A DNA stretch of 64,000 nt from Sphingomonas sp. Root710 (GTDB lineage: Bacteria; Pseudomonadota; Alphaproteobacteria; Sphingomonadales; Sphingomonadaceae). Under the pieces are notes generated by a model. It had not been told where the DNA came from. It worked only from the letters and a program-made list of their open reading frames with translations, and did not search any database. The position numbers and the translations under genes are program-made. The DNA lies in NCBI RefSeq assembly GCF_001429065.1, contig NZ_LMIB01000012.1:442506-506505 (forward strand). Direction: 5' to 3'. Below, in pieces: positions 8,474 to 17,654 of the stretch (the stretch's first letter is position 1; the number at the start of each line of letters is the position of its first letter).

Positions 8474-9969
8474 CGCAGCGAGGGGAGCCGCTCGCCCTGA
8501 TCGACGAGCAGTTCGGCAACGAGGGGCGCGGGCCTTGGCGCGCTGGCGGCCCGGTTGCGGGCGATGTCGTGGCGCAGCGCGACCAGCAGCGCCACCGCGA
8601 CGAAGCTCATCTGCATCGGCGCCACCCAGCTGCCGAGCAACGCGAAGGCGACCATGAGCGCGGCGATGATGGCGAGCAGCGTCTGAGCGAGCAGCATATG
8701 GTCGGGGCCCGGCCGCATCCGGCGGATCGCGCGATACTGCGGAAAGGCCGAAAGCAGGAACAGAATGAAAGGCACCAGCGAGACGATCCCGCCTTCGACA
8801 ATGATCGCGATATAGGCGTTGACGAGGTCGACGATGCCCTGCCCCTGGATGAACTTGTCGAGCAGGCCTTCGGCCACGGCTTCGCGATAGCCCAGCCAGA
8901 CCCGGCTGCCGAGCGCCTGCGGAATGCCGGTGACCAGTTCGAGCCGGTAGTTGCCAGAGGATTGCGCATCGCTGCCGGCCAGGATGGGAAGGCCGACGAT
9001 CACCACGAAGCCCGCCAGCGGCACCAGCAGCGCCAACAGATAGCGGCCGCGCAGCATCTGCAGCGCCATGACGCCGATCGCCACCGCGACCAGCCCCGAC
9101 CGCGACAGCGTCGACGCCAGCCCGATGAGGATCGTGGCCCCCAGCGCGAAGAGCGCAATCGACCGGCCCCGCGCCAGCCAGGTCCCCCATGCTGCGATCG
9201 CGGCGATGCCCAGCATCGCGCCGCCGGTCAGCGGATGGGCGAAGGGGCCATAGGCGCGGTGGATACCGCCGCGCTCCAGCCAGACACGCGGAGCATCGAT
9301 CGTCCAGAAGTCCTTCTTGATGCCCATCACCCCGGAATAGAGCGGCCAGTGGCGGATGCTTTCGAAAGCACATAGGAACGCCGCACCCGCCGCCGCGAGC
9401 AGCATGGTCCGCAGCAGCAGCTCGGGCCGCTCGACCCGCACGCGCGACAGCACATGATAGGTCAACAGATAAGGCACGAAATAGCTGGCGACGTTGCGGG
9501 CGATGCCGGTGGGCGTTTCACGAAGCGAGACGCAGATCAGATAGATGACGAGGAAAGCGATCAGGAAGAGGTCGGTCGCGGCGACGCCGCGGCGGAGATG
9601 ATGTTCGGGATGGAGCAGATAGCCGACCAGCAACGCCGCCGAAAAGGCCATGAACGGCGTCAGCGGCGCGATATAGGCTCCCGCCACCGCGAGCAGCGAT
9701 CCGGCGGCGGGCGTCCAGAAAAAGAAGAAGAGATAGGTCGCCGCCATCGGCACGCGCTTGTCGAAACAGGCGATCAGCAGCAGCCCGAAGATCAGTTGGG
9801 TCCAGAGCATCGGCACGAAACTGACCGCGATACAGGCGACGAGCATTCCGCAGATCACGATCCGCGCCAGATAGCGCTTCTCCCACCTTTCCCGGACGAG
9901 CATCGTCGCGGGCAGGGCGGCGAGGCCCAGCAGTCCGCACAACACGATCGCATTCTTCCAGAGAAACAT
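8470..9969 (-). CDS. O-antigen ligase/polymerase family membrane protein (Wzy-like)
   Basis: 499 residues if translation starts at ATG 9969 (MFLWKNAIVLCGLLG); a GTG at 10017 would add 16 residues without membrane character and is less likely. More than ten hydrophobic segments with a large periplasmic loop (about residues 190-250, containing RAYGPFAHPLTGG) and the later TLSRSGL segment match the Wzy_C/O-antigen ligase superfamily. It would polymerise or transfer the repeat units delivered by the flippase encoded directly downstream. Ligase and polymerase functions cannot be separated by sequence alone. Confidence 0.85.
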   Translation of the reverse strand: MFLWKNAIVLCGLLGLAALPATMLVRERWEKRYLARIVICGMLVACIAVSFVPMLWTQLIFGLLLIACFDKRVPMAATYLFFFFWTPAAGSLLAVAGAYIAPLTPFMAFSAALLVGYLLHPEHHLRRGVAATDLFLIAFLVIYLICVSLRETPTGIARNVASYFVPYLLTYHVLSRVRVERPELLLRTMLLAAAGAAFLCAFESIRHWPLYSGVMGIKKDFWTIDAPRVWLERGGIHRAYGPFAHPLTGGAMLGIAAIAAWGTWLARGRSIALFALGATILIGLASTLSRSGLVAVAIGVMALQMLRGRYLLALLVPLAGFVVIVGLPILAGSDAQSSGNYRLELVTGIPQALGSRVWLGYREAVAEGLLDKFIQGQGIVDLVNAYIAIIVEGGIVSLVPFILFLLSAFPQYRAIRRMRPGPDHMLLAQTLLAIIAALMVAFALLGSWVAPMQMSFVAVALLVALRHDIARNRAASAPRPAPLVAELLVDQGERLPSLR

Positions 9970-10086
9970 CGGCCCCCGATCGGCTTGCGCTGCGCTGGCA
10001 CCGCATATCGTCCGCACGCCTTAATCAAGCTCTACGCTGCCGAGGTAAAGAAGGAATGGCTTGATCGAGGGGGCGAGTCCCCCCAA

Positions 10087-10665
10087 ATGACGATCATGCT
10101 GATAGAAACCGAACTCACGCCCAATCCGGCGACCCAGAAATTCCTGCCTGGCCGCGCGGTGATGACGACGGGAACGCGCGATTTCGCCGACCCGGAAGAG
10201 GCCGGCGCATCGCCGCTGGCCGAGGCGCTCTTCTCGCTGGGCGACGTGACCGGCGTCTTCTTCGGTCAGGATTTCGTATCGGTCACTGCGGCCGAGGGCA
10301 CCGACTGGCGTGACCTCAAGCCGCAGGTGCTGGGCGTGCTGCTCGACCATTTCGCGTCCGAAGCGCCGTTGTTCCATGCGGGCAGCGCGGCGGAGATCGT
10401 GATCGACGAAGCGTTGAGTGAGGACGACCCCGCCGACGCGGACATCGTCGCCCAGATCAAGGACCTGATCGAGACCCGCGTTCGCCCCGCGGTCGCCCGC
10501 GACGGCGGCGACATCGTCTATCGCGGGTTCCAGCGCGGCACCGTCTATCTGGCGATGCAGGGCGCCTGCTCGGGTTGTCCGTCATCGGCGGCAACGCTCA
10601 AGCAGGGCATCGAGACGCTGCTCAAGCATTATGTGCCCGAGGTGACCGAGGTCCGCGCGGCCTGA
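10087..10665 (+). CDS. NifU-family Fe-S cluster scaffold/carrier protein (NfuA-like)
   Basis: 192 residues. The N-terminal Nfu domain begins IETELTPNPATQKFLPG (about residues 6-22), and the C-terminal NifU domain has ARDGGDIVYRGF and the cluster-binding CSGC in QGACSGCPSS near residue 160. Such proteins carry 4Fe-4S clusters to target enzymes; a likely client in this window is MiaB. A second in-frame ATG at 10096 is also possible. It is followed after 11 bases by tsaB, so it may head a short operon with tsaB and rimI. Confidence 0.93.
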   Translation: MTIMLIETELTPNPATQKFLPGRAVMTTGTRDFADPEEAGASPLAEALFSLGDVTGVFFGQDFVSVTAAEGTDWRDLKPQVLGVLLDHFASEAPLFHAGSAAEIVIDEALSEDDPADADIVAQIKDLIETRVRPAVARDGGDIVYRGFQRGTVYLAMQGACSGCPSSAATLKQGIETLLKHYVPEVTEVRAA

Positions 10666-10676
10666 GGTAAAGAGAA

Positions 10677-11300
10677 GTGCCCCGCACCCTGGTGATCGAT
10701 ACGGCGACCGCCGCCTGTTCGGTGGCGCTGATCGAAGATGACCGGATAATCGCGGAGTTCCACGAGGTCGTCGGCCGCGGGCACGCCGAACGATTGATGC
10801 CGATGATCGCAGCCTTGCCGGACGGCGGCCGCGCCGATGCGATCCTGGCCGATTGCGGCCCGGGCAGCTTCACCGGCGTGAGGGTCGGCCTCGCCGCCGC
10901 TCGTGCGCTGGCGCTCGGCTGGGGCGTCGGCGTGCACGGCTACAGCTCGATGGCGGTCATCGCCGCCGCGGTGGCACATGCGGACGTTGTCGCGGATGCT
11001 TCGATCGGCATCGCGCTGACAGGAGGGCATGGCGAATTGTTCGTCCAGCGCTTTGCCACGGCTCCTGTCGCGGCGCTGTCCGCGCTCGAATCGCTCGCTC
11101 CCGACGGTGCTGCCGCCGTGATCATCGATACCGATGTCTTCGGGTCCGGGGCGGCCCAACTGGTGGCGGCGCGCAACAGCGGCGCGGCGCGCGATCGCCT
11201 GCCCCGCGCGGCGGATGCCCGGCTGTTGCCCGTCGCCCTCTCGCGCCTCGCGCCCAGCCCGATCTATGGTCGCAACGCCGACGCGAAGCCCGTGGCATGA
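10677..11300 (+). CDS. tsaB: tRNA threonylcarbamoyladenosine biosynthesis protein TsaB
   Basis: 207 residues starting at GTG 10677. The N-terminus TLVIDTATAACSVAL and the later CGPGSFTGVRVGLAAARAL (about residues 60-78) are hallmarks of the TsaB branch of the ASKHA fold. TsaB partners TsaD and TsaE in making t6A37 in ANN-decoding tRNAs in the cytoplasm. The adjacent rimI gene overlaps it by 4 bases, the common bacterial tsaB-rimI arrangement. tsaD is not in the window. Confidence 0.95.
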   Translation: MPRTLVIDTATAACSVALIEDDRIIAEFHEVVGRGHAERLMPMIAALPDGGRADAILADCGPGSFTGVRVGLAAARALALGWGVGVHGYSSMAVIAAAVAHADVVADASIGIALTGGHGELFVQRFATAPVAALSALESLAPDGAAAVIIDTDVFGSGAAQLVAARNSGAARDRLPRAADARLLPVALSRLAPSPIYGRNADAKPVA

Positions 11301-11767
11301 GCGTGATCGGGATCGAGAACGTCGGCATCGACGCGCTCGACGCCGTCATGGCGGTCATGAGCAGCGCCTTCGACCCCGGCTACGGCGAGGCCTGGAACGA
11401 GTCGCAGACCTTGGCGATGCTTGCCATGCCTGGCGTGTGGCTCTCGCTCGCGACGGTCGATGGCGAGCCCGCGGGCTTCACGCTCAGCCGCATCATCGCC
11501 GACGAGGCCGAACTCCTCCTGCTTGCCGTGGCGCCGGCGCATCGCCGGCAAGGTGTCGCCCTGGCGTTGATCGAGCATTGCCGCAAGCAAACATCGCATC
11601 GCGGAGGCACACGACTTCATCTTGAAGTACGTGATAATAATCCCGCTATCGAATTATATAAGAAAGCCGGCTTCACGCAGATAGGTCGTCGTCCAGGCTA
11701 TTATCGCGGAAATGACGGACAGCTCTATGATGCGTTGACCTTGTCTTGCACTCTGGTTGAGCAATAA
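11297..11767 (+). CDS. rimI: Ribosomal-protein-alanine N-acetyltransferase RimI
   Basis: 156 residues. GNAT fold with the acetyl-CoA binding segment VAPAHRRQGVALALIEH (about residues 77-93) and the RimI-typical end LEVRDNNPAIELYKKAGF followed by RRPGYYRGNDG. It acetylates the N-terminal alanine of ribosomal protein S18 and possibly other proteins. Its start overlaps tsaB by ATGA. From about 11620 onwards the codons become noticeably more AT-rich than in neighbours, continuing into the intergenic region before mucR. Confidence 0.93.
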   Translation: MSVIGIENVGIDALDAVMAVMSSAFDPGYGEAWNESQTLAMLAMPGVWLSLATVDGEPAGFTLSRIIADEAELLLLAVAPAHRRQGVALALIEHCRKQTSHRGGTRLHLEVRDNNPAIELYKKAGFTQIGRRPGYYRGNDGQLYDALTLSCTLVEQ

Positions 11768-11889
11768 CTTAGATCTAGTCTGAGAAAGCCGTTGCAATTC
11801 GTCTCGAATGGGCGCAGACGCCCTGCTTCGAGTGCGCAGGAAAGCATTCTAAAATAAATCTATCTATATCAGCTAATAAGGGTTGAACC

Positions 11890-12303
11890 ATGTCTGACAA
11901 TAACGGCCTCACCGAAACGCTCATTGCTTTGACCGCGGACATCGTCTCCGCGCATGTCAGCAACAATAGTGTCGCGGTGTCCGATCTGCCGCTGCTTATC
12001 CAGAATGTGCATAACGCGCTGTCGTCGCTCGGCGACGAACTGGTCGAGCCGGAAGTGAAGCAGGAGCCCGCCGTCTCGATCCGCGCCTCGATCAAGCCCG
12101 ACTACATCGTGTGCCTCGAGGACGGCAAGAAGCTCAAGATGCTCAAGCGTCACCTGATGACCCATTATCAGATGACCCCCGAACAGTATCGCGCCAAGTG
12201 GAACCTGCCCGCCGACTATCCGATGGTCGCTCCCAACTATGCCGAGCAGCGCCGTTCACTCGCCAAGAAGATCGGCCTCGGCACGAAGCGCCGCACCCGC
12301 TGA
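11890..12303 (+). CDS. MucR/Ros family zinc-finger transcriptional regulator
   Basis: 137 residues. The central region SIKPDYIVCLEDGKKLKMLK followed by RHLMTHYQMTPEQYRAKW is the MucR/Ros DNA-binding domain. Cys75, Asp78, His88 and His92 are spaced like the Cys-Asp-His-His zinc site described for MucR-type proteins that lack a second Cys. MucR proteins are alphaproteobacterial regulators of exopolysaccharide, motility and cell cycle genes, and bind AT-rich targets. The 120 bases upstream (11768-11889) are unusually AT-rich, including runs at 11850-11880, which would suit autoregulation (inference). A strong terminator follows. Confidence 0.92.
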   Translation: MSDNNGLTETLIALTADIVSAHVSNNSVAVSDLPLLIQNVHNALSSLGDELVEPEVKQEPAVSIRASIKPDYIVCLEDGKKLKMLKRHLMTHYQMTPEQYRAKWNLPADYPMVAPNYAEQRRSLAKKIGLGTKRRTR

Positions 12304-12315
12304 TCGGAAAGGATG

Positions 12316-12350
12316 GCAAGGGGCGGAGAAATCCGCCCCTTGCACTTTTC
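12316..12350 (+). terminator. Rho-independent terminator of mucR
   Basis: Perfect 12-bp stem (12316-12327 with 12332-12343) closed by a GAAA loop, followed by ACTTTTC. It starts 13 bases after the mucR stop codon. Confidence 0.85.
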
Positions 12351-12402
12351 AGCATCGCCCTGACCTTGTGTTCGCAACCGCGATCCGGCTAACAAGGCGC
12401 CC

Positions 12403-12825
12403 ATGCCCGGCAAGATCGACATCGAACAGCTCTGCGCTGAAAAAGGCCTCCGGATCACCGAGCAGCGCCGCGTGATCGCACGCGTGCTGTCCGACGCGGT
12501 CGACCATCCCGATGTGGAGCTGCTGCACCAGCGCGCGGCGGCGATCGATCCGGGCATCTCGATCGCCACCGTTTATCGCACGGTGCGGCTGTTCGAAGAC
12601 GCCGGCATCCTCGAGCGGCACGATTTCGGCGATGGCCGCGCCCGTTATGAAGCCGCTCCCGAAGCGCATCACGATCATCTGATCAACGTCGAAACCGGCG
12701 AGGTGATCGAGTTCGTAGATCGCGACCTCGAGGAGCTTCAGCGCAAGATCGCCGAGAAGCTCGGCTTCCGCCTCGTCGACCATCGGCTCGAACTATACGG
12801 CGTCTCGGCGGAGCGATCGAAATAA
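12403..12825 (+). CDS. fur: Fur family transcriptional repressor
   Basis: 140 residues. The winged-helix part has LRITEQRRVIARVL and ISIATVYRTVRLFEDAGI (about residues 50-67), and the metal-binding part contains EAHHDHLINVETGEVIEF near residue 90. The usual CxxC zinc pairs of Fur are absent, as in several alphaproteobacterial Fur/Mur proteins, so the bound metal (iron or manganese) is uncertain. It is followed after 7 bases by plsC. Placed after the mucR terminator, so it probably has its own promoter in 12350-12402. Confidence 0.9.
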   Translation: MPGKIDIEQLCAEKGLRITEQRRVIARVLSDAVDHPDVELLHQRAAAIDPGISIATVYRTVRLFEDAGILERHDFGDGRARYEAAPEAHHDHLINVETGEVIEFVDRDLEELQRKIAEKLGFRLVDHRLELYGVSAERSK

Positions 12826-12832
12826 ACTGCCG

Positions 12833-13549
12833 ATGACGCGGTATCGCGCTGCCGCCCGCATCGCCGTCGCCTTGTCCGTGCTTGGCTTTTGCCTGACCGG
12901 CTATGCGCTGACCTGGCCGATACGCAAGCGGCTCGGCTGGACCCGCTTTTTCCTGCAATGGTTCGGCGAAGCGCTCGGCCTCGACGTCCGCGTCGAAGGA
13001 AAGCCGGTAGGCCGCGACGTCCTCTACGTCGCCAATCATCTCAGCTGGCTCGATATATTGGCGATGGGCGGCGCGACACCGACCGCGTTCGTCTCAAAGG
13101 ACGATGTAAGCCAATGGCCGCTGGTCGGCATGCTGGCGCGGATCGGCGGCACCATCTTCATCGACCGCCAGAGCCGCCGCGCGGCGCGCGGCCAGGCCGA
13201 TCAGCTGGGCCTCGCGCTGATGGACCACCGGCCGATCACGCTGTTTCCGGAGGGCACCACCAACGACGGCGTATCGCTTTTTCCCTTCCGGCCCGCACTG
13301 TTCGCCTCGGTCGCGCCCGCCCCGCCCGGCGTCGTGATCCAGCCGGTCGCGATCGACTATGGCGATGCGGCGACCGAAATCGCCTGGAGCGGTGACGAAG
13401 AACTGGGCCCCAACGCTCGCACGGTACTAAACCGCCCCGGCCCGCTGGTCTGCACGCTGCGTTTCCTGCCGCCGCTCGCGCCGTCGAACGACCGCAAGCA
13501 GCTGGCGGCGCAGGCACAGGCCGCCATCACCGCGGCGCTGGCGCGCTAG
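12833..13549 (+). CDS. plsC: 1-acyl-sn-glycerol-3-phosphate acyltransferase (PlsC family)
   Basis: 238 residues with an N-terminal membrane segment (about residues 8-26). The acyltransferase motifs are clear: NHLSWLD (HxxxxD) near residue 68, GTIFIDR near 105 and FPEGTTNDG near 140. The enzyme esterifies the sn-2 position of lysophosphatidate in phospholipid synthesis; some relatives act on ornithine lipids, which cannot be excluded. It lies between fur and miaB on the same strand with short gaps. Confidence 0.9.
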   Translation: MTRYRAAARIAVALSVLGFCLTGYALTWPIRKRLGWTRFFLQWFGEALGLDVRVEGKPVGRDVLYVANHLSWLDILAMGGATPTAFVSKDDVSQWPLVGMLARIGGTIFIDRQSRRAARGQADQLGLALMDHRPITLFPEGTTNDGVSLFPFRPALFASVAPAPPGVVIQPVAIDYGDAATEIAWSGDEELGPNARTVLNRPGPLVCTLRFLPPLAPSNDRKQLAAQAQAAITAALAR

Positions 13550-13574
13550 CGCAGCTTCGCTTATAGGGCCCCGC

Positions 13575-14909
13575 ATGACGCGTCCTGCCCCCAAGAGCTT
13601 CCACGTCAAGTCGTTCGGCTGCCAGATGAACGCCTATGACGGCGCACGCATGGCCGAGCTGCTCGAAGCGCAGGGGCTGACGGCGGCGGACAGCCCAGAG
13701 GCGGCCGAACTGATCGTCCTCAACACCTGCCACATCCGCGAAAAGGCGGCCGAGAAGGTCTATTCGGACATCGGCCGGATCGTGAAGCGCGCCGAGGGCG
13801 GCAAACCGATGATCGCGGTGGCGGGCTGCGTCGCCCAGGCCGAAGGCGCGGAAATTCCCCACCGCGCGCCCGCGGTCGATATCGTCGTTGGGCCGCAGGC
13901 CTATCACAACCTGCCCCAGCTGGTCGCCGATGCCGCAGCGGGCAAGCGCGCGCTCGATACCGACATGCCCGCCGCGTCGAAGTTCGACGTGCTGCCCAAA
14001 CGCCGCCGCCAGGGGCCAAGCGCCTTCCTGACCGTCCAGGAAGGCTGCGACAAATTCTGCACCTATTGCGTCGTGCCCTATACGCGCGGCGCGGAGATTT
14101 CGCGGCCCTGGCGCGCGATCGTCGACGAGGCGAAGGCGCTGGTCGACGCCGGCGCGCGCGAGATCACCCTGCTCGGCCAGAACGTCAACGCCTGGAGCGG
14201 AGAAGACGAAAAGGGCCGCGCGCAGGGCCTCGACGGGCTGATCCGCGAACTCGACACGCTGCCGGGCCTCGACCGCATTCGCTACACCACCAGCCACCCC
14301 AACGACATGAGCGACGGCCTGATCGCCGCGCATGGCGATGTCGCCAAGCTGATGCCGTTCCTCCATCTGCCCGTGCAGGCGGGATCGGACCGCATCCTCA
14401 AGGCGATGAACCGCAGCCATGACGTCGCCAGCTATCTGCGCCTGATCGAACGCGTCCGCGCGGTACGCCCCGACATCGCGGTGTCGGGCGACTTCATCGT
14501 CGGCTTCCCCGGCGAGACCGAGGCGGACTTCGAGGAAACCCTCGCCGTCGTCCGGCAGGTCGAGCACGCCTTCGCCTTCAGCTTCAAATATAGTCCGCGT
14601 CCTGGCACCCCCGCCGCGACGATGGCCGAGCAGATCGATCCAGACGTGATGGACGACCGGCTCCAGCGGCTCCAGGCGCTGCTCAACGAGCAGCAGCACG
14701 GCTTCAACCTCGCGACCGTCGGCAAGCGCTGCGAGGTGCTGATCGAACGCGACGGCAAGCGCCCCGGCCAGCGCATCGGCAAATCGCCCTGGCTCCAGTC
14801 GGTGATCGTCGAGGACGGCCCGGCGATCGGCGAACTGGTGACGGTGTATATCGTCGCGGCTGGACCGAACAGCATCAATGCGGTGATCGCGGAGCGGCAG
14901 GCGGCGTAA
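13575..14909 (+). CDS. miaB: tRNA-2-methylthio-N6-dimethylallyladenosine synthase MiaB
   Basis: 444 residues. The N-terminal cluster domain has the three Cys in [16 protein letters not shown] and [10 protein letters not shown], the radical-SAM motif is CDKFCTYC (about residues 156-163), and a TRAM domain closes the protein. MiaB adds the methylthio group to i6A37 of tRNAs reading UNN codons, which would include the intron-interrupted tRNA-Leu(UAA) in this window. Followed by phoH and ybeY, the usual alphaproteobacterial order. Confidence 0.97.
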   Translation: MTRPAPKSFHVKSFGCQMNAYDGARMAELLEAQGLTAADSPEAAELIVLNTCHIREKAAEKVYSDIGRIVKRAEGGKPMIAVAGCVAQAEGAEIPHRAPAVDIVVGPQAYHNLPQLVADAAAGKRALDTDMPAASKFDVLPKRRRQGPSAFLTVQEGCDKFCTYCVVPYTRGAEISRPWRAIVDEAKALVDAGAREITLLGQNVNAWSGEDEKGRAQGLDGLIRELDTLPGLDRIRYTTSHPNDMSDGLIAAHGDVAKLMPFLHLPVQAGSDRILKAMNRSHDVASYLRLIERVRAVRPDIAVSGDFIVGFPGETEADFEETLAVVRQVEHAFAFSFKYSPRPGTPAATMAEQIDPDVMDDRLQRLQALLNEQQHGFNLATVGKRCEVLIERDGKRPGQRIGKSPWLQSVIVEDGPAIGELVTVYIVAAGPNSINAVIAERQAA

Positions 14910-14911
14910 AT

Positions 14912-14942
14912 ATCCTCCCCATGCTTCGCGCAGGGAGGATTT
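14912..14942 (+). terminator. Hairpin after miaB, possible weak terminator
   Basis: 8-bp stem (14912-14919 with 14933-14940) with a 13-base loop directly after the miaB stop. No good U-tract follows, so it may be only an mRNA-end hairpin. Confidence 0.4.
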
Positions 14943-15093
14943 GAAAAGACCGTCACCCAACTGCCACAACAACGGTGGATAAGTTCGCGGCACGCCCGCT
15001 TTTCCCCTTCGCATGGGTCGAAATCGGCGTAGGATCGTTGTGACCCCGACGAGCCCGTCCAGGGTCGTAAAGGAAAGGAAGCGCCCACCCCTT

Positions 15094-16092
15094 ATGTCGC
15101 GCAAGCCAGTTCCCGCGCAGGCCGGAGATCGCGCCCGGTTGGAAATCCTCTTCGACAAGCCCCAGCTGCTGGGACGATTATTCGGGGAGTTCGATCAGAA
15201 CCTGGTCGCGATCGAGAACAGGCTGGGGGTGTATATAGCGGCGCGCGGCAACAAGCTGCAGATCGAGGGCGAGGCCGAATCCGCGGGCCGGGCACGCGAA
15301 GTGCTCACCGGGCTCTACAACCGCATCGTTCAAGGTCAGGATATCGACAGCGGCGCGGTCGAAGCCGTGATCGCCATGTCGGCCGAACCGACGCTCGACG
15401 GCATCATCCGCAACGACGTGTCCGATCCGCCCAAGGTGATGATCCGCACCCGCAAGAAGACGATCGTCCCACGCTCGGCGACCCAGATCCGCTACATGGA
15501 AGCGCTCAACCGCTCCGACATCATCTTCGCGCTCGGGCCGGCGGGCACCGGCAAGACCTATCTGGCGGTGGCGCAGGCTGTGCAGCAGCTAATTCAGGGG
15601 ACGGTCGACAGGCTGATCCTGTCGCGGCCGGCGGTCGAGGCTGGCGAGCGGCTGGGCTTCCTGCCTGGCGACATGAAGGAGAAGGTCGACCCCTATCTCC
15701 GTCCGCTCTACGACGCGCTCTACGACATGTTGCCGACCGAACAGGTCGAGCGGCGGATCGCCAGCGGCGAGATCGAGATCGCGCCGATCGCCTTCATGCG
15801 CGGCCGCACGCTGGGCGACGCCTTCGTCATCCTCGACGAAGCGCAGAACACCACACCCGCGCAGATGAAGATGTTCCTCACCCGGTTCGGCCAGAATAGC
15901 CGGATGGTGGTCTGCGGCGATCCGCGCCAAGTCGACCTGCCCGACATCGGCAAGTCGGGTCTGGCCGATGCGGTGACCAAGCTGGAGGGTATCGAGGGCA
16001 TCGCCACCGTCCGCTTCGGCTCGGCCGACGTGGTCCGCCATCCGGTCGTCGGCCGGATCGTCGAGGCCTATGAGGGACCGGATAACGCGTGA
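15094..16092 (+). CDS. phoH: PhoH family ATPase (PhoH-like protein)
   Basis: 332 residues from ATG 15094; AGGAAAGGAAG lies upstream, while an earlier in-frame ATG at 15013 would add a basic extension without family support. A KH-like N-terminal part is followed by the P-loop GPAGTGKT near residue 150 and Walker B VILDEAQNT near 247. PhoH-like proteins are RNA-linked ATPases that usually sit beside ybeY, as here (4-base overlap), and are thought to work with it in RNA processing. Confidence 0.93.
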   Translation: MSRKPVPAQAGDRARLEILFDKPQLLGRLFGEFDQNLVAIENRLGVYIAARGNKLQIEGEAESAGRAREVLTGLYNRIVQGQDIDSGAVEAVIAMSAEPTLDGIIRNDVSDPPKVMIRTRKKTIVPRSATQIRYMEALNRSDIIFALGPAGTGKTYLAVAQAVQQLIQGTVDRLILSRPAVEAGERLGFLPGDMKEKVDPYLRPLYDALYDMLPTEQVERRIASGEIEIAPIAFMRGRTLGDAFVILDEAQNTTPAQMKMFLTRFGQNSRMVVCGDPRQVDLPDIGKSGLADAVTKLEGIEGIATVRFGSADVVRHPVVGRIVEAYEGPDNA

Positions 16093-16598
16093 TCGAGGTT
16101 GCCGTACAGGCCGAGCCTGACTGGAACGACGGCACCGACTGGGAAGCGCTCGCCACCGAGGCGGTCGCCGCCGCGCTCCGAGTCACCCCGCATGCCGAGA
16201 TACTGACCGCCGACTATCTGGCGGAAATATCGGTGCGGCTGGCCGATGACGACGAGGTACGGGCGCTCAACCGCCAATATCGCGACAAGGACAGGCCGAC
16301 CAACGTGCTGAGCTTCCCGATGGTGCAGGACGATCTGCTCGGTGGGCTCGACAATAGCGACGATGGCGAAGTGCTGCTCGGCGACATCATCCTGGCGCGA
16401 GGCGTGTGCGAGCGCGAGGCCGCCGAGAAGGGCGTGACCCCGGCCGGACACGCCACCCACCTGATCGTCCACGGCACGCTCCACCTGCTCGGCTATGATC
16501 ATATCGAGGACAGCGAGGCCGAGGCGATGGAGGATCTGGAGCGCGCCGCGCTGCGGACGATGGGGATCGACGATCCCTATGCGATCACCGAAGATTGA
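16089..16598 (+). CDS. ybeY: Endoribonuclease YbeY (rRNA maturation factor)
   Basis: 169 residues beginning with GTG 16089, overlapping the phoH stop. Contains the family segment RPTNVLSFP near residue 76 and the zinc-binding HGTLHLLGYDH near 130-140. YbeY is a metal-dependent RNase for 16S rRNA 3' end maturation and ribosome quality control. The next gene downstream is the CorC-type CBS protein, a widely conserved phoH-ybeY-corC order. Confidence 0.95.
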   Translation: MIEVAVQAEPDWNDGTDWEALATEAVAAALRVTPHAEILTADYLAEISVRLADDDEVRALNRQYRDKDRPTNVLSFPMVQDDLLGGLDNSDDGEVLLGDIILARGVCEREAAEKGVTPAGHATHLIVHGTLHLLGYDHIEDSEAEAMEDLERAALRTMGIDDPYAITED

Positions 16599-16694
16599 AC
16601 CGGCGCTGCCGCACGCTAAAATATAAGTTCATTGCCCATCGGGCGGTTTTTCGGTTAGCGATCCCCCGACAAAGGACGGCACACTAGAAAGACG

Positions 16695-17588
16695 ATGCCA
16701 GACGATAGCAGTAGCAGCGCCGCGGACAGCGGCGGACGATGGTGGCGCGGGTTGCGCTCGCTCTTTGCACCGGAGCATGAGCCCAGCCTGCGCGACCAGA
16801 TCGAGGAAGTCATCGAAGAGCATGACAGCGAGGGCGGTGAAGACGACGACCTGTCCCCCGCCGAACGCGAGATGCTCCGCAACATCCTGCATTTCGGCGA
16901 GCGCACCGTGGGCGATATCGGCGTGCCGCGCGGCGACATCATCGCGGTGCCCGAGACGATCGGCTTCAACGAGCTGGTCGCCCGTTTCGCCGAGGCCGAG
17001 CACAGCCGCCTGCCGGTCTTTGGCGAGGATCTCGACCATGTCATCGGCATGGTCCATGTGAAGGACATATTCCGGATCATCGCGACCGGCGCGCCGCGGC
17101 CGGAGACGATCGCCCCTCTCATCCGCCAGCCGCGCTTCGTGCCGTCGTCGATGCGGATCATCGACCTGCTGGCCGAGATGCGCGAGACACGCACCCATCT
17201 CGCCATCGTCCTCAACGAATATAGCGGCACCGATGGCCTCGTGACGATCGAGGATCTGGTTGAGGAGATCGTCGGCGACATCGAGGACGAGCATGACGAG
17301 GAGGAAGAGGAACTGCTCGTCGCGCTCGGCGATTCGCTCTGGTCGGCCGACGCCCGCGCCGAGCTCGAGGACGTCGCCCGGCTGATCGACCCACGCCTCG
17401 CCGACATCGACGACGATGTCGAGACGCTGGGCGGCCTCGCCTCCGCGCTCGCGGGGCAGGTGCCGGCGATCGGCCAGATCGTCGAGCATCCGAGCGGCTG
17501 GCGGATCGAGATCGCCGACGCGGACGAACGGCGCGTCAAGAAGGTGCTGCTGCACCCGCCGGTGGCCGAGGAAGCCGCCGAAGAGTAG
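16695..17588 (+). CDS. corC: CorC/HlyC family CBS-domain protein
   Basis: 297 residues, soluble. Two CBS domains (about residues 65-125 and 130-190, with SRLPVFGEDLDHVIGMVHVKD and HLAIVLNEYSGTDG) precede a CorC_HlyC transporter-associated domain (about 210-290). It lacks the DUF21 membrane domain of the larger relatives. The role is in magnesium/cobalt homeostasis by analogy only; the annotation hemolysin family is historic. An acidic stretch precedes the CBS region. Confidence 0.88.
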   Translation: MPDDSSSSAADSGGRWWRGLRSLFAPEHEPSLRDQIEEVIEEHDSEGGEDDDLSPAEREMLRNILHFGERTVGDIGVPRGDIIAVPETIGFNELVARFAEAEHSRLPVFGEDLDHVIGMVHVKDIFRIIATGAPRPETIAPLIRQPRFVPSSMRIIDLLAEMRETRTHLAIVLNEYSGTDGLVTIEDLVEEIVGDIEDEHDEEEEELLVALGDSLWSADARAELEDVARLIDPRLADIDDDVETLGGLASALAGQVPAIGQIVEHPSGWRIEIADADERRVKKVLLHPPVAEEAAEE

Positions 17589-17654
17589 AAGTCCGGATCC
17601 CCTTCGGTCATTCCATGCGTTAGAATGTGGCGACCCGCCCGCCAGGAGAAACAG

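Noticed and set aside
8474-9373. Long N-terminal extension of the flippase frame
   Set aside because: It is the other-frame reading of the polymerase gene on the same strand, is Arg/Ala/Gly-rich and lacks the membrane pattern of the real protein; the ATG at 8473 overlaps the polymerase stop as expected for coupling.
13527-15158. Long open frame antisense to miaB
   Set aside because: It is a high-GC shadow; the plus-strand MiaB shows all catalytic motifs and the antisense protein has no recognisable domain.
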